Of a DNA stretch of 64,000 nucleotides, positions 47,064 through 58,417 are shown piece after piece. The notes under the pieces were generated by a model that worked only from the letters and a program-made list of their open reading frames with translations, was not told where the DNA came from and did not search any database. Made by a program: the position numbers and the translations under genes. Source of the DNA: Caballeronia hypogeia (GTDB lineage Bacteria > Pseudomonadota > Gammaproteobacteria > Burkholderiales > Burkholderiaceae); contig NZ_FCOA02000003.1 of assembly GCF_001544875.2 (NCBI RefSeq), positions 124,001 through 188,000 of the forward strand. The letters are read 5' to 3'. The number at the start of each line of letters is the position of its first letter. Position 1 is the stretch's first letter.

Positions 47064-47639
47064 TTAGCCGTTACGGCCTTGCAGCAGGTCGGCCATGTCG
47101 TCGGCGTGCTCTTCCTCGACCGCCAGAATCTCCTCGAAGATGCGCCGGGTCGTGACATCCTTGTCGCCGAGATAGCGAATGATCTCGCGATATGTATCGA
47201 TCGCGATGCGCTCCGCGATCAGGTTCTCGCGGATCATGTCGATCAGATCCTTGCCTTCGCTGTACTCGGAATGCGAGCGCGACGAGAGCCCGTCGGGCGC
47301 GAAGTTCGGCGCGCCGCCCAGTTGCACGATGCGCTCGGCGAGCGTGTCGGCGTGCTGCTGCTCTTCGGTCGCGTGCTCGAGGAATTCCTGCGCGACGGCT
47401 TCCGAGTGAATGCCCTTCGCCATGAAGTAGTGACGCTTGTAACGCAGCGTGCACACGATCTCCGTGGCGAGCGAATCGTTGAGCAGCTTCAGCACGGTCT
47501 CGCGGTCGGCGCCGTAGCCGGTGGTCACCGCGCCCTCGTCCATGTGTTGCCGCGCATCGGCGCGAATCTTCTCCACATCGAGGACGAAAGCGTCCTGGGA
47601 CTGAGTCGGCGCGGCTTTTACAGCAGACGATTTGGACAT
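47064..47639 (-). CDS. Ferritin-like di-iron protein (bacterioferritin/Dps group)
   Basis: Four-helix-bundle protein of 191 aa. Di-iron ligands are visible in LATEIVCTLRYKRHYFMAKG, LEHATEEQQHAD, and the second pair of helices with ENLIAERIAIDTYREII and ILAVEEEHADDM. It begins MSKSSAVKAAPTQSQ; the 32 earlier codons have no family likeness. GGAG is nine bases upstream of the ATG. It probably stores iron or protects DNA from peroxide. The gene lies between the NarL-type regulator and two envelope proteins, consistent with a stress block. Confidence 0.9.
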   Translation of the reverse strand: MSKSSAVKAAPTQSQDAFVLDVEKIRADARQHMDEGAVTTGYGADRETVLKLLNDSLATEIVCTLRYKRHYFMAKGIHSEAVAQEFLEHATEEQQHADTLAERIVQLGGAPNFAPDGLSSRSHSEYSEGKDLIDMIRENLIAERIAIDTYREIIRYLGDKDVTTRRIFEEILAVEEEHADDMADLLQGRNG

Positions 47640-47845
47640 TTGAATCGCTCCTCTGATGAATGTTTGACGGTCGCTGGAGCAGGCCGGTGCGCGCTTTGCG
47701 CCGCGCGCATAGAGCCCTGCTATCCAATCAGGCATGCCGATGCATGCGGCATGCCTGGTCCGTCAAAAATACCGCGCGACGGGCGGATGACCCGCGCGCG
47801 GCCCGATGGATCACGGCTTGCACCGATTGTCGAAGACGGCGTCCA

Positions 47846-48007
47846 TCACGTTCGGATCACGCCGAGCAGCAAGGTGACCACGAAGACGACGAGAAAAATG
47901 AAGAAAAGGATTTTCGCGATTTCCGCCGCGCCGGCCGCGATGCCGGTGAAGCCGAACACGGCCGCGATGATCGCGATGACGAAGAAGACGGCAGCGTAAT
48001 GAAGCAT
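47846..48007 (-). CDS. DUF1328 small membrane protein (copy 1)
   Basis: Protein of 53 aa with two membrane helices, [20 protein letters not shown] and [20 protein letters not shown], joined by the [13 protein letters not shown] turn that marks DUF1328 (YtjA-type). An AGGAGGTCC ribosome binding site precedes it. Function unknown; related genes are induced by envelope or osmotic stress in other bacteria. A second copy lies 77 bp upstream. Confidence 0.9.
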   Translation of the reverse strand: MLHYAAVFFVIAIIAAVFGFTGIAAGAAEIAKILFFIFLVVFVVTLLLGVIRT

Positions 48008-48084
48008 GGGACCTCCTTCATGAGTGTTATTGGAACCGCGCGCGACGACGCGGGAAGACGTGCGTGAACTCTTACGGAGCGTCG

Positions 48085-48267
48085 CTAATCGATGGCCTTT
48101 TTCGTGATGACGAAGCCCAGCACCAGAAACACGACGCACAGGATCAGGAACAGCACGAACAGGAATTTGGCGATCGCGGCGGCGCCGGCGGCGATGCCCG
48201 TGAAGCCCAGCAAGCCGGCAATCACGGCCACGATCGCAAAAAACAATGCCCACTTCAGCATGATCAT
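48085..48267 (-). CDS. DUF1328 small membrane protein (copy 2)
   Basis: Protein of 60 aa, or 58 if the Met at 48261 is used; GGGG lies five or eleven bases upstream respectively. It has the same two-helix plan and [13 protein letters not shown] turn as copy 1 but a different tail ([10 protein letters not shown]). The two are tandem on one strand and share about half their residues, so they are duplicates that have diverged. Confidence 0.88.
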   Translation of the reverse strand: MIMLKWALFFAIVAVIAGLLGFTGIAAGAAAIAKFLFVLFLILCVVFLVLGFVITKKAID

Positions 48268-48391
48268 TCCCCGTAGGAGTGGATGACGGAACCATGCTAG
48301 TCATGCCCGGCGCGGCGCGCATTCGGGCAGGCTCCTTTTTTGCTGTGGGAATCCACCGACACCCGCTTTCAAAACGGCTTCGATCCACGCC

Positions 48392-49900
48392 ATGAGTCAC
48401 GTCCCGCTTCCTCACCTCGTCATCGCCGACGATGACGACACGCCGCCGCCCGCCGCTTCGTCCGCGCAGGCGCCCACCAGCCTCGCGCGCCGCGCCGCGC
48501 GGCTGAACGAATGGATGCGCCGCTACAGCTGGGCGGTCGCGATGACTGTGGCGATCGTCATCACAGTGGGTGGTCTGGTGGTCCTGGAATCGGGGCGCAT
48601 GCGGATTGCATCGGAATACGAAACCGCGCTCGACGCCAAGGGCGCGACGGCGCAACTTTCGATGCTCGCCGCCGATATCGCCACCCTCACCGCCGACGAG
48701 CGCGGCTTCGCGCTCGGGGCGGACAGCGCATATCGGACGCACTTCGGCGAGACGGCGGAGCGCGTGCGGCGCACGCTGGCCTCGCTGGACGCGTACTACC
48801 GGCGCATCGGCGACGACACCGCGCTCGCGAGCTTCGCCCAGATCCGCGCCGCCGCAGACGATGAAATCGCGCAGGGCGCCGCGCGGCTCGCCGATCTGGC
48901 GCAGCATCCCGACGCCGATTCCGCCGCCCGCGAACACGCACTGTCGCTGCCGCCTCCGGACACGAGCGCGACGCTCGATGCCGCGCTCTCGCTGCTGCGG
49001 CTGAACGAGGAGCAGCGCGCCCAGCAAGCGCTCGACGCGAGCCGCGCCGATCAGCGCATCTCGACGCTGTGCGTGGGCGCGTTGTGCGCGCTCAACATCG
49101 TGCTGTTCCTGCTGCTGTTCCGCAATCTCGGCATTCAGCTCGACAAGCAGGCGCGCGTGCAGAAGGCGCTCATCACGCAGCAGGAAGAGCTCGATCAGCT
49201 CGTGTTCGCGCGCACGCGCCAGCTCGAAGCGCTCGCGTGGCACTTGCAGTCGGTGAGCGAAAACGAAAAGACCGAGCTCGCGCGCGAACTGCACGACGAA
49301 CTCGGCTCGATTCTCACGGCGAGCAAGATGGATGTCGCGTGGGTGCGAGGCAAGCTCCGCGACAGCGAGCCCGCCATGGCCGAAAAACTTGCGCGCGCGC
49401 TCGCCCAGCTGGATCAGGGCATCGCGCTCAAGCGCCGCATCATCGAGGACATGCGGCCTACCGTGCTCGCCAACTTCGGGCTGGTGACCGCGCTGCGCTC
49501 GCTCGCCGACGAAGCCGCGCAACGCAACGGCTGGAACGTCGAGTTCGCGCTGCCGGACGAGGACGTGAAGCTCGGCGAGGCCATCGAGATCGCGCTCTTT
49601 CGCGTCGCGCAGGAGACGCTCACGAACGCGGCGAAGTATGCGCACGCGAGCCGCATCCGCGTGGCGCTCGCGCTCGATGACGAGACCGTGTCGCTTTCCA
49701 TCGCGGACGACGGCATCGGCATCCGGCCGCAGGATCTCAAGCGCACGCAGACGCACGGGCTCGTTGGGATGCGTCAGCGCGTGTCGGCGCGCGGCGGACG
49801 CTTCGACATCGAGCGCGCGAGCCCGCACGGCACGGCGATCAGCGTGTCGATGCCGCGCGAACGCAGTGTCGACGCGCCGCGCGCCGTCCCGCTCGCGTAG
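48392..49900 (+). CDS. CHASE3-domain sensor histidine kinase, HisKA_3 type
   Basis: Membrane kinase of 502 aa. A membrane helix (about 46-66) is followed by a periplasmic CHASE3-like domain (about 70-220, [20 protein letters not shown]), a second helix (about 226-244), a coiled-coil linker (about 248-290), the HisKA_3 box [17 protein letters not shown] with H301, and an ATPase domain with [13 protein letters not shown] and [15 protein letters not shown]. Such kinases dimerise and pair with NarL-type regulators, here most likely the one at 46328. The signal is unknown; CHASE3 domains are found in sensors of extracellular or osmotic stimuli. Confidence 0.92.
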   Translation: MSHVPLPHLVIADDDDTPPPAASSAQAPTSLARRAARLNEWMRRYSWAVAMTVAIVITVGGLVVLESGRMRIASEYETALDAKGATAQLSMLAADIATLTADERGFALGADSAYRTHFGETAERVRRTLASLDAYYRRIGDDTALASFAQIRAAADDEIAQGAARLADLAQHPDADSAAREHALSLPPPDTSATLDAALSLLRLNEEQRAQQALDASRADQRISTLCVGALCALNIVLFLLLFRNLGIQLDKQARVQKALITQQEELDQLVFARTRQLEALAWHLQSVSENEKTELARELHDELGSILTASKMDVAWVRGKLRDSEPAMAEKLARALAQLDQGIALKRRIIEDMRPTVLANFGLVTALRSLADEAAQRNGWNVEFALPDEDVKLGEAIEIALFRVAQETLTNAAKYAHASRIRVALALDDETVSLSIADDGIGIRPQDLKRTQTHGLVGMRQRVSARGGRFDIERASPHGTAISVSMPRERSVDAPRAVPLA

Positions 49901-50086
49901 GACGATGCCGACACAAAATGCGGATGCCGCCGACAAGAAAATCGCATGCGTGCCTACAGCGTCGGGGCGCCTGCTTTTTTATGATTGGGTACACCGATAC
50001 GGGTAGGCGTCGAAACGGCGCCCGACGACCAGACACGATGCGCGAACCGAATTCCTGTCACGCATTTCAACTCCAAGGGGATACAC

Positions 50087-50221
50087 ATGACTCGACTCAT
50101 CGCTTTGCTGCTGATCGCCGGCACGGCTGCTCTCGCGGGTTGCAACACCATCTCGGGCGCGGGCCAGGATATCTCGAAGGGCGGTAACGCCATCACGAAT
50201 TCCGCTGAAGAGCACAAGTAA
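50087..50221 (+). CDS. Entericidin-type small lipoprotein
   Basis: Product of 44 aa with a lipoprotein signal ending in the lipobox LAGC and a short mature segment NTISGAGQDISKGGNAITNS typical of entericidin A/B (EcnAB). AAGGGG lies seven bases before the ATG. In enterobacteria this family includes a cell-lysis toxin and its antidote; here only one copy is present, which is the usual single-copy form in beta-proteobacteria. Strong terminator downstream. Confidence 0.9.
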   Translation: MTRLIALLLIAGTAALAGCNTISGAGQDISKGGNAITNSAEEHK

Positions 50222-50311
50222 CGTAACAAGTGGAACGCGCCGTCGCCATGCCATGGCGTGGAGTGGCGTGTTTCTGAAGTTGTTCCATAGCGTTGATGTA
50301 GTGCCCTGTCG

Positions 50312-50343
50312 TCCCGCCGCCTTTGTGTGGCGGGATTTTTTTT
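50312..50343 (+). terminator. Terminator after entericidin gene
   Basis: Arms TCCCGCC/GGCGGGA around a ten-base loop and an eight-T run. About 90 bp after the entericidin stop. Confidence 0.88.
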
Positions 50344-50372
50344 GCGCGTCCGCTTGTCGGTCCGGCGGGCGC

Positions 50373-50401
50373 AAAAAAACCGGCCGATGCATCCGGCCGG
50401 T
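50373..50401 (-). terminator. Terminator of the DUF4397 gene
   Basis: Arms ACCGGCC/GGCCGGT with the A-run at 50373-50379, giving a U-run on the minus strand. It lies 25 bp beyond the stop of the minus-strand lipoprotein gene and faces the entericidin terminator. Confidence 0.88.
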
Positions 50402-50425
50402 TCTTGCTTCGTCAGGCGCGTCGGA

Positions 50426-51208
50426 TCACTGCGTATCTGGCAACTCCAGCGCCGGCTGCTGCGTATTTCCGCCCTGCGCGACCAGCACGCGGATTTTCTC
50501 CGGCACCAGTTGCGACACGGCATTCCCCGAAGGCAGCGTCGTCACGAGCCAGTCCGCGTTGTTGACCAGATCGAACGAGGCCGACTTGTAGACCGGCGTT
50601 TTCGAACCCGGCAGCGTCGCGATGAGCTGATACGTGCCGCCGGAGACGTAAATCGAATCCTGCGTCGTCGCGGGCACGGCGTTCTTATAGGCGACCCCCG
50701 CCATCGTCGGGCTGACGTTGGAGATGCTGGTCCCCGGCGCGACAAGATACAGGTCGAGGTTCGGCGCGTTGGTCGAGGCATTGAAGCCGCGCACCCGCGC
50801 GCTTGCCGACAGAAGACCCTTGTCGAACGGATCGTCGATCACGGCGATCGACGGCACGAAACCCGCATCCGGCAGCGCGATCACCGTGTACTCATGCCCT
50901 TTCGCCGCGTTCGAGATGCTCGTGTCGGTGGCGAGCTGCGTCGTCGTGTTGACCGCCGCATAGGAGAAGTTGTGCTGCCCCGTATCGATGTTGGCGAAGT
51001 TGGTCACCGCCTTGTAGGCGAGGTTCGGCTGCAGGATCTTGCCGTTGTCGTAGAAATCGACGTTCGGACCGCTCGGGATCGCGTGAATGAAGTGAACCTG
51101 CGGCTGGGTGACGCCGATTTCCTTCCCCACGTCGTCGGAGCTTCCACCACAGGCGGAGAGCAATGTGGCGACGGCGGCGAGTGCGGCAGCGGTGCGGATG
51201 AGCTTCAT
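50426..51208 (-). CDS. DUF4397 lipoprotein
   Basis: Outer-membrane or periplasmic lipoprotein of 260 aa. The start MKLIRTAAALAAVATLLSAC gives a lipobox LSAC with Cys20; 41 earlier codons do not fit. GGAAGGTGGA lies six bases before the ATG. The mature part is beta-rich, with the DUF4397 pattern of two similar halves (VHFIHAIPSGPNVDFYDNG and VRGFNASTNAPNLDLYLVAP), each ending in a YxV-type strand. Function unknown; related proteins are surface-exposed. Confidence 0.87.
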   Translation of the reverse strand: MKLIRTAAALAAVATLLSACGGSSDDVGKEIGVTQPQVHFIHAIPSGPNVDFYDNGKILQPNLAYKAVTNFANIDTGQHNFSYAAVNTTTQLATDTSISNAAKGHEYTVIALPDAGFVPSIAVIDDPFDKGLLSASARVRGFNASTNAPNLDLYLVAPGTSISNVSPTMAGVAYKNAVPATTQDSIYVSGGTYQLIATLPGSKTPVYKSASFDLVNNADWLVTTLPSGNAVSQLVPEKIRVLVAQGGNTQQPALELPDTQ

Positions 51209-51568
51209 GATTCCACCTTCCTTTGTTTTGATCGACCACCTCGTTATCCGGGTCTGGACGACCGCGCGTCCGCGTGACTCTCGCGCGCGTTTCGCCGCCG
51301 GGCCCGATTCTGTTTCCCTTCCTTGACCCACCGGCTGACGCCATGAAAGAAATTGACGGCGCCGCCGCTGCGGCTAACCGCGTTCAGCAATGAGCATGCC
51401 CCGATTCGGTGCGAAACGTTTGCGCGCATCCCGCCGAGCCTTGTCTGACAAGGCTTCTGGATTCGTTAGAGGATTTATTCGACGTACGCCGGCATGCGCG
51501 GCGACGACGGCATCGAACGATGCCGCCGTCGCCGGATGAACGCGGTTTTTACAAAAAGAAAGGCAGAC
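51209..51568. other. 360-bp gap between DUF4397 and EamA genes
   Basis: Both flanking genes are on the minus strand. No gene or promoter with a good consensus is seen. A short perfect hairpin (AGCCTTG/CAAGGCT, five-base loop) lies at 51437-51455 without a T-run. Probably the promoter region of the DUF4397 gene. Confidence 0.5.
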
Positions 51569-52510
51569 TCACGCGAGCCCGCGCCGCCGATAGTCGAACC
51601 AGAACGACAACGCGACGGACAGCAGAATGACGACCGTCGAGATAACGGTCCATTGCGTGATGATCTCGCCGAGCAGCAGCGCGCCCAGCAAGACGGCGAC
51701 GACCGGATTCACGTACAGGCAACTCGTCGCGACGATCGTGCTCGTATTGCGGATCAGGAAGTTGTAGGCGACATACGCGGCCATCGACCCGATCACGACG
51801 AGGTAGAGAAACGAAAAGCCCGCGCCGGCGCTCACCTGCGTGAGACGCTCGCCCGACACCAGCGCGATGCCCGTCGCGATCAGTCCGCCCAGTCCGATCT
51901 GCAGCGCCGTCGACATCAGCAGGTCGGAGGGTTGCGGCAGACGCGTCGCCAGATGCGCGCCGCCCGCCCAGAAGATCGCGGCGCAGAGAATCGCCAGCGT
52001 GCCGAAGGTGGAGCTCGGCGACGGATCGCCATGATTCAGCAGCACGATGCCGACCAGCCCCAGCGCCACCGCGAACCACTCGCCTTTCGCGACGCCGCGT
52101 CCGGAGAGCGCCGTGAAGATCGTCGCGAAGAGCGGCACGGTGGCGACCATCACCGCAGCCGTCCCGGTGCCCACGGTGCGCATGCCGTAGGCCATCATCC
52201 CGCTCGACAAGCCTTCGAGCAGCGTGCCGACGATCGCCGCGTTGCGCACTTCGCGCGCGCTCGGCCACACCGCACGGCGATGCACGGCGATCGCGAACAG
52301 GCCGATGCCCGCGAACAGGTTGCGCAAGCCGCCGAGCATGAGCGGCGGAAACGACTCGAGCGCCAGATGGATGCCGAGATAGGTCGAGCCCCACACCAGA
52401 TAAACGACGGCCAGCGCGAGCGCGACCTGTCCTTTGAACGAGCGCGGCGCGCGAAACGGAAAGCGGTCAGGAAAGCTGAACGGCAGGCGCGGCGGAGGAA
52501 GAGCGGACAT
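51569..52510 (-). CDS. EamA-family transporter (YedA/RhaT-like)
   Basis: Ten-helix drug/metabolite transporter of 313 aa with two EamA repeats (about 28-150 and 165-300). Repeat 1 begins VALALAVVYLVWGSTYLGIH and repeat 2 has ILCAAIFWAGGAHLATRL. The second-half ends with VNPVVAVLLGALLLGEIIT, the usual EamA signature. A proline/phenylalanine-rich tail precedes helix 1. Probably exports an amino acid or related metabolite; substrate not readable. Divergent from thiC. Confidence 0.9.
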   Translation of the reverse strand: MSALPPPRLPFSFPDRFPFRAPRSFKGQVALALAVVYLVWGSTYLGIHLALESFPPLMLGGLRNLFAGIGLFAIAVHRRAVWPSAREVRNAAIVGTLLEGLSSGMMAYGMRTVGTGTAAVMVATVPLFATIFTALSGRGVAKGEWFAVALGLVGIVLLNHGDPSPSSTFGTLAILCAAIFWAGGAHLATRLPQPSDLLMSTALQIGLGGLIATGIALVSGERLTQVSAGAGFSFLYLVVIGSMAAYVAYNFLIRNTSTIVATSCLYVNPVVAVLLGALLLGEIITQWTVISTVVILLSVALSFWFDYRRRGLA

Positions 52511-52760
52511 GCATCACTCCGCTGCGACGGCCAAAAGCCGGACAAGTGCAAACGATGCCGGGAAATACGCTGCGGCGGAAACCAGACGGAACGACATGGC
52601 GGAACGGAGAAGTGCGATTGCGCGTAGGGAGACCGCGTGAGCCTCGGGAAAACCCGGAAGTCGCGGCGACCGCCATTATGCATGTAAGCACTCGGCGGGA
52701 TCGAAGGATTTTGCGAATGGTTGCCAAGACGCCACGCCGCGGTGTAACGTGTCGGCTGCT

Positions 52761-52885
52761 AACGCGGGGGTCCTGCGTTGCGCATCGCGATTCTGCCGGA
52801 TTTGTCGGCCCGGATCGCCTCGCGCGGCGTGGGTGAGAAATACCCTTTGAACCTGATCTGGATAATGCCAGCGCAGGGAAGCGTT
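52761..52885 (+). promoter_or_regulatory. TPP riboswitch (THI element) of thiC
   Basis: The conserved core is present in order: AACGCGGGGGTCC at the 5' side, GTGAGAAATACCC, the block ACCTGATCTGGATAATGCC, and AGCGCAGGGAAGCGTT. The first and last pieces pair as the P1 stem (AACGC with GCGTT). It lies 148 bp ahead of the thiC ATG, in the 523-bp gap after the EamA gene. Binding of thiamine pyrophosphate should lower thiC expression. The downstream 150 bp would hold the expression platform; no clear terminator hairpin with T-run was seen there, so control of translation is more likely. Confidence 0.95.
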
Positions 52886-52958
52886 CGGGTTCAAGGCTCG
52901 CTGCTCCACGCCACTTCTTCCGAACCCGTACCTTTCCATCTCGTTCCTCCCTGTTTAG

Positions 52959-54965
<2,007 letters not shown>

Positions 54966-54984
54966 TGCTTTTTGCGCCTGACAG

Positions 54985-55021
54985 AAGCCTGTCGCACCTC
55001 GCGTGCGGCAGGCTTTTTTTT
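54985..55021 (+). terminator. Terminator after thiC
   Basis: Long hairpin with arms AAGCCTGTCGCA and TGCGGCAGGCTT (one G-U pair) followed by eight T. It starts 20 bp after the thiC stop. Confidence 0.9.
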
Positions 55022-55226
55022 CCATGGTATCGGGCGCAAACCCCTGTCGCGCCTGGGCGAGCGCCGCCCGCCGGGGGAATCGGGCACCTTTCCTGCTGCT
55101 GACAAGGACGAACCGGCGAAAAACAGGGCGGACCCGTTGGTCACCGTCTATCCGGACGCACCGCGCTTCTCATCGCCGCGGCCGAACCGCAGCCGATTCA
55201 TCTCATCATCGAAATGGAGAGTCGAC

Positions 55227-55439
55227 ATGAAAACCATCAGACAGATCGGCGCCGCTGCGATGGTCACTGTGTTTCTGGGAGGACTGACCGCTTGCGGCGA
55301 CATGACCACGCGACAACGGGATACGGCTATCGGCGCGGGTGTGGGCGCGGCCGGTGGCGCCGTGATTGGCGGCAGCGCGCTGTCGACCCTGGGCGGTGCG
55401 GCGGTTGGCGGGGTTATCGGCAATCAGGTCGGGAAGTAG
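55227..55439 (+). CDS. Glycine-zipper lipoprotein (OsmB-like)
   Basis: Small protein of 70 aa. It starts MKTIRQIGAAAMVTVFLGG with a lipobox-like LTAC (Cys23). The mature part is a glycine zipper, AIGAGVGAAGGAVIGGSALS and GGAAVGGVIGNQVGK, as in OsmB and related membrane-inserting lipoproteins. GGAGAG lies seven bases before the ATG. Such proteins are often osmotically or sigma-E induced. Confidence 0.88.
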   Translation: MKTIRQIGAAAMVTVFLGGLTACGDMTTRQRDTAIGAGVGAAGGAVIGGSALSTLGGAAVGGVIGNQVGK

Positions 55440-55634
55440 CGAGATCCATCTTTCGAGCGGCGTAGCCGGTGAGGCTTCGCCGCTCCGCACAAGCGGCGTT
55501 TCAAATCTGTAACAGAATCGCGCTTTGGTAATGCAAAGTCACATAACGCCCGACGCCAGCACGCACGTCGTGGACTAAGCTGCTCTTAAACGGACCGAGA
55601 AGTCCGGCAGTCGCGCGGCGTAAGGAGCAGGCTC

Positions 55635-56129
55635 ATGATTTCCGCACGCATCATCCCCGGACTCCGAACGGCGGCCGCAGTGCTTTCCGGCGCGCTCGTT
55701 CTGGGCGCGTGCTACTACCCCTACGGCTATCCTGCGTACCCGCCTTACCCTACCGTTCCCGCAACTTACGCTCAGCGCGAATTCAGCGTCCCGGCCTCCG
55801 GGACGGCGGCAGTGCCCACGTCTTCCGCGACGCTGCCGCCTCAGTACGAATATGCGGTCGGCTCGCCCTATTCCAGTTACTACCCGACTTATCCGTATCC
55901 CTATCCCTATCCGTACCCGGCGTACTACGGCTATCCGTACTACGGCTATCCTTATTACGGCTACGGCTATCCCGCGGTCTCCTTCGGCTTCGGCTATTGG
56001 GGTGGCAGCGGGTGTTGCTGGGGCCACGGATGGCACGGCAACGGGTACCACGGCGGCGGCTGGCATGGCGGCGGCACGTGGCAAGGCGGCGGCGGTTGGC
56101 ACGGCGGAGGCGGCGCCCACAGCCACTGA
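55635..56129 (+). CDS. Tyr/Pro/Gly/His-rich lipoprotein
   Basis: Protein of 164 aa with a lipoprotein signal (LGAC, Cys26). The mature chain is highly biased: a YPYPYPYPAYYGYPYYGYPY-type Tyr/Pro repeat (about 85-110) followed by a Gly/His/Trp-rich tail (WHGGGTWQGGGGWHGGGG). GGAGCAG lies seven bases before the ATG. Repeats of this kind may bind metals or form surface fibres; there is no known function. No homologous domain is recognised. Confidence 0.75.
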   Translation: MISARIIPGLRTAAAVLSGALVLGACYYPYGYPAYPPYPTVPATYAQREFSVPASGTAAVPTSSATLPPQYEYAVGSPYSSYYPTYPYPYPYPYPAYYGYPYYGYPYYGYGYPAVSFGFGYWGGSGCCWGHGWHGNGYHGGGWHGGGTWQGGGGWHGGGGAHSH

Positions 56130-56378
56130 GCGCGATGCCTGAGTGTTACGTCCGACGTGACAATCGACGGTTTTTTCGCCCCGCCGTAACAAACCTGCAA
56201 CATTTTCCGCTCATATATGTGCGTCAGCGCGCGTTCGGGCAAACGTACGCTCGCACACTTTCCTTTTCGGACAAGGACTTGGCGGATTTCGCCAGACAAT
56301 TGGCACGCTTCTGGCTAAACGTTCCCTCGCTTGCCTTCTTCGTCGCAACTGCGGCTTTCCGTATCGGGGGATCGGACC

Positions 56379-56507
56379 ATGATGGCTTTCGTGTTTTTTC
56401 TGCTCTGGATGCTCGCTTCGCTCGGCTTGCTCACCATCTGGGTGTTCCGTCAGACGCCCGCCGCCGGCCGCGACGAGCCCGCGCGCAGCGCCGTCGCGGA
56501 AGGCTGA
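56379..56507 (+). CDS. 42-aa single-helix membrane protein
   Basis: Short frame with one strongly hydrophobic helix (MMAFVFFLLWMLASLGLLTI) and a basic then acidic tail (RQTPAAGRDEPARSAVAEG). GGGGGATC lies about eight bases upstream of the first Met. Codon use is like its neighbours. I do not recognise it; a membrane-inserted regulator or stress peptide is possible. The gap before it (56130-56378) and after it (56508-56715) contains no other clear gene. Confidence 0.55.
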   Translation: MMAFVFFLLWMLASLGLLTIWVFRQTPAAGRDEPARSAVAEG

Positions 56508-56715
56508 GTCGCGCCGTCACGTCACCCGGCGTGACCCGTGCGCCGTAATGGCCGGGCATTCACGCCTTGACGCGGCGCGTTCGCGCCCTATTCTTATTGT
56601 GCGCGTTATGCGTCCGCTTAAGGCGGCGCACGTCTGCTGCTGCAACATCGAACTCCACGCGCATCGCGGCTTCGTTCGTGGCCGCTTCCGCTCATGACCA
56701 GAAAAGGGAGACCCG

Positions 56716-58317
56716 ATGTTCCATCAGTTGCTCACTCCTATCGCCGATTCGCTGCTCGCTTCCTTCATCGTCGCCGCGCTGCCGATCATTCTCGTGCTCG
56801 TGCTGCTCGGCTGGGCGCGCCGCCCTGCGTGGCAGGCCTCGCTCGCCGGTCTGGTGCTCGGGCTCGCCATCGCGGTGGCGGGCTGGCATTTTCCGATCGG
56901 CCTCGCGCTCGACTCGGTCGCGGCCGGCGCGGTGTTCGCGCTCTGGCCGGTCATGTGGATCGTGTTCGCCGCGATCCTGCTCTACAACGTCGCGCAGCGC
57001 TCGGGACGCTTCGAGGCATTCCGCCAGTGGATGGTCGATAACCTGCCGAACGACCGGCGCATCGTGCTCGTGGTGATCGGCTTTTCGTTCGGGGCGTTGC
57101 TCGAAGGGATCTCGGGCTTCGGCACGCCGATCGCCATCACGAGCTCGCTGCTGATCCTGCTCGGCTTCCCGACGCTCGAAGCGCTCACCTTCACGCTGAT
57201 CTTCAACACCGCGCCGGTCGCGTTCGGCGCGCTCGGCGTGCCGATCACGGTGCTGGGCGCCGTCACCCACCTGCCGACCGACGCCCTCGCCAAAATGGTC
57301 GGCCGCCAGTTGCCGCTCTTCGCGTTCTTCCTGCCGTTCTACGTGATCGGCATCTACGCCGGCTTTCGCAACATGCTGCGCATCTGGCCGGTGCTGCTGG
57401 TCTCGGGCGGCGCGTTCGCGCTCACGCAGTTCGTGACCTCGAACTTCATCAGCTATGCGCTGACGGACGTGCTCTCCTCGCTCGTCTCGCTCATCCTGAC
57501 GATCGCGTTCCTGCGCGTCTGGAAGCCCGCGCCCGATGAACGCTTCGCCGTGAACGTCGACCGGCTCGGCGACACGAAATCGGCTATCCCAGGCGGTCAG
57601 GGCTGGCTGCCGTGGATTGTCGTGTCGGTGGTCGTGATCGTGTGGACGGTGCTCAAGATCTTCATGATCGGCGACATCAAGGTCGCCTGGCCGGGTCTCG
57701 ACAAGGCGGTCTTCATCACGCTGTACAAGCAGCCGTATGGCGCGATCTGGGACTTCCAGCCGCTCGCGACCGGCACGGCGATCCTCGTGGCCTCGATCAT
57801 CACCGCGCTCATGGTGAAGCTGCCCACGCGCGAATACCGCGCGGCGATCGTCGATACGTGGGTGCAGACGCGCATCGCCATTCTGACCGTTGCGACCATT
57901 GTCGGGCTCGCGTATCTGATGAACTATTCGGGCATGAACTACACGCTGGGTCTGGGCGTGGCGTCGGTCGGGGCGTTCTTTCCGCTGGTTTCGGCGTTCC
58001 TCGGCTGGGTCGCGGTGTTCCTGTCCGGCAGTGATACTTCGGGCAACGCGCTGTTCGGTAATCTGCAGGTGGTGGCGGCGAACCAGCTCAATCTCAATCC
58101 GGTGCTGATGGCGGCGACCAACTCGTCCGGCGGCGTGATGGGCAAGATGATCTCGCCGCAGAACATCTCGACCGGAGTCGCCACGACCGAGTTGAAGGGC
58201 AAGGAAGGTCTGGTCTTCGCGCGCACGTTCTGGCATTCGATGCTCCTGACGATCCTGCTCGGCGTGCTCGTTTGGCTGCAGCAAAACGTGCTGACGTGGA
58301 TGATCCCTCCGCACTGA
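56716..58317 (+). CDS. lldP: L-lactate permease
   Basis: Inner-membrane symporter of 533 aa, LctP family, with about 12-14 helices. Family markers: EGISGFGTPIAITSSLLILL, FNTAPVAFGALGVPITVLG and the second-half TSGNALFGNLQVVAANQLNL followed by SSGGVMGKMISPQNI. It imports lactate or glycolate with protons. No lactate dehydrogenase (lldD or lldEFG) or lldR regulator is adjacent. AAAAGGGAG lies eight bases before the ATG. Confidence 0.93.
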   Translation: MFHQLLTPIADSLLASFIVAALPIILVLVLLGWARRPAWQASLAGLVLGLAIAVAGWHFPIGLALDSVAAGAVFALWPVMWIVFAAILLYNVAQRSGRFEAFRQWMVDNLPNDRRIVLVVIGFSFGALLEGISGFGTPIAITSSLLILLGFPTLEALTFTLIFNTAPVAFGALGVPITVLGAVTHLPTDALAKMVGRQLPLFAFFLPFYVIGIYAGFRNMLRIWPVLLVSGGAFALTQFVTSNFISYALTDVLSSLVSLILTIAFLRVWKPAPDERFAVNVDRLGDTKSAIPGGQGWLPWIVVSVVVIVWTVLKIFMIGDIKVAWPGLDKAVFITLYKQPYGAIWDFQPLATGTAILVASIITALMVKLPTREYRAAIVDTWVQTRIAILTVATIVGLAYLMNYSGMNYTLGLGVASVGAFFPLVSAFLGWVAVFLSGSDTSGNALFGNLQVVAANQLNLNPVLMAATNSSGGVMGKMISPQNISTGVATTELKGKEGLVFARTFWHSMLLTILLGVLVWLQQNVLTWMIPPH

Positions 58318-58417
58318 TCTCCCGCTTCTTGCTGTTTCGTTCGGCGGCGCTTTATCGAGACAAACGCGGTGCTAACATGCGCGGACTTTCGATGAGCCTT
58401 GCGAAGTCCGCGCCGCC

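Noticed and set aside
47846..49936. 696-codon frame on the minus strand across the CHASE3 kinase
   Set aside because: Only the last 53 codons are real (a DUF1328 protein). The rest shadows the kinase and the second DUF1328 gene.
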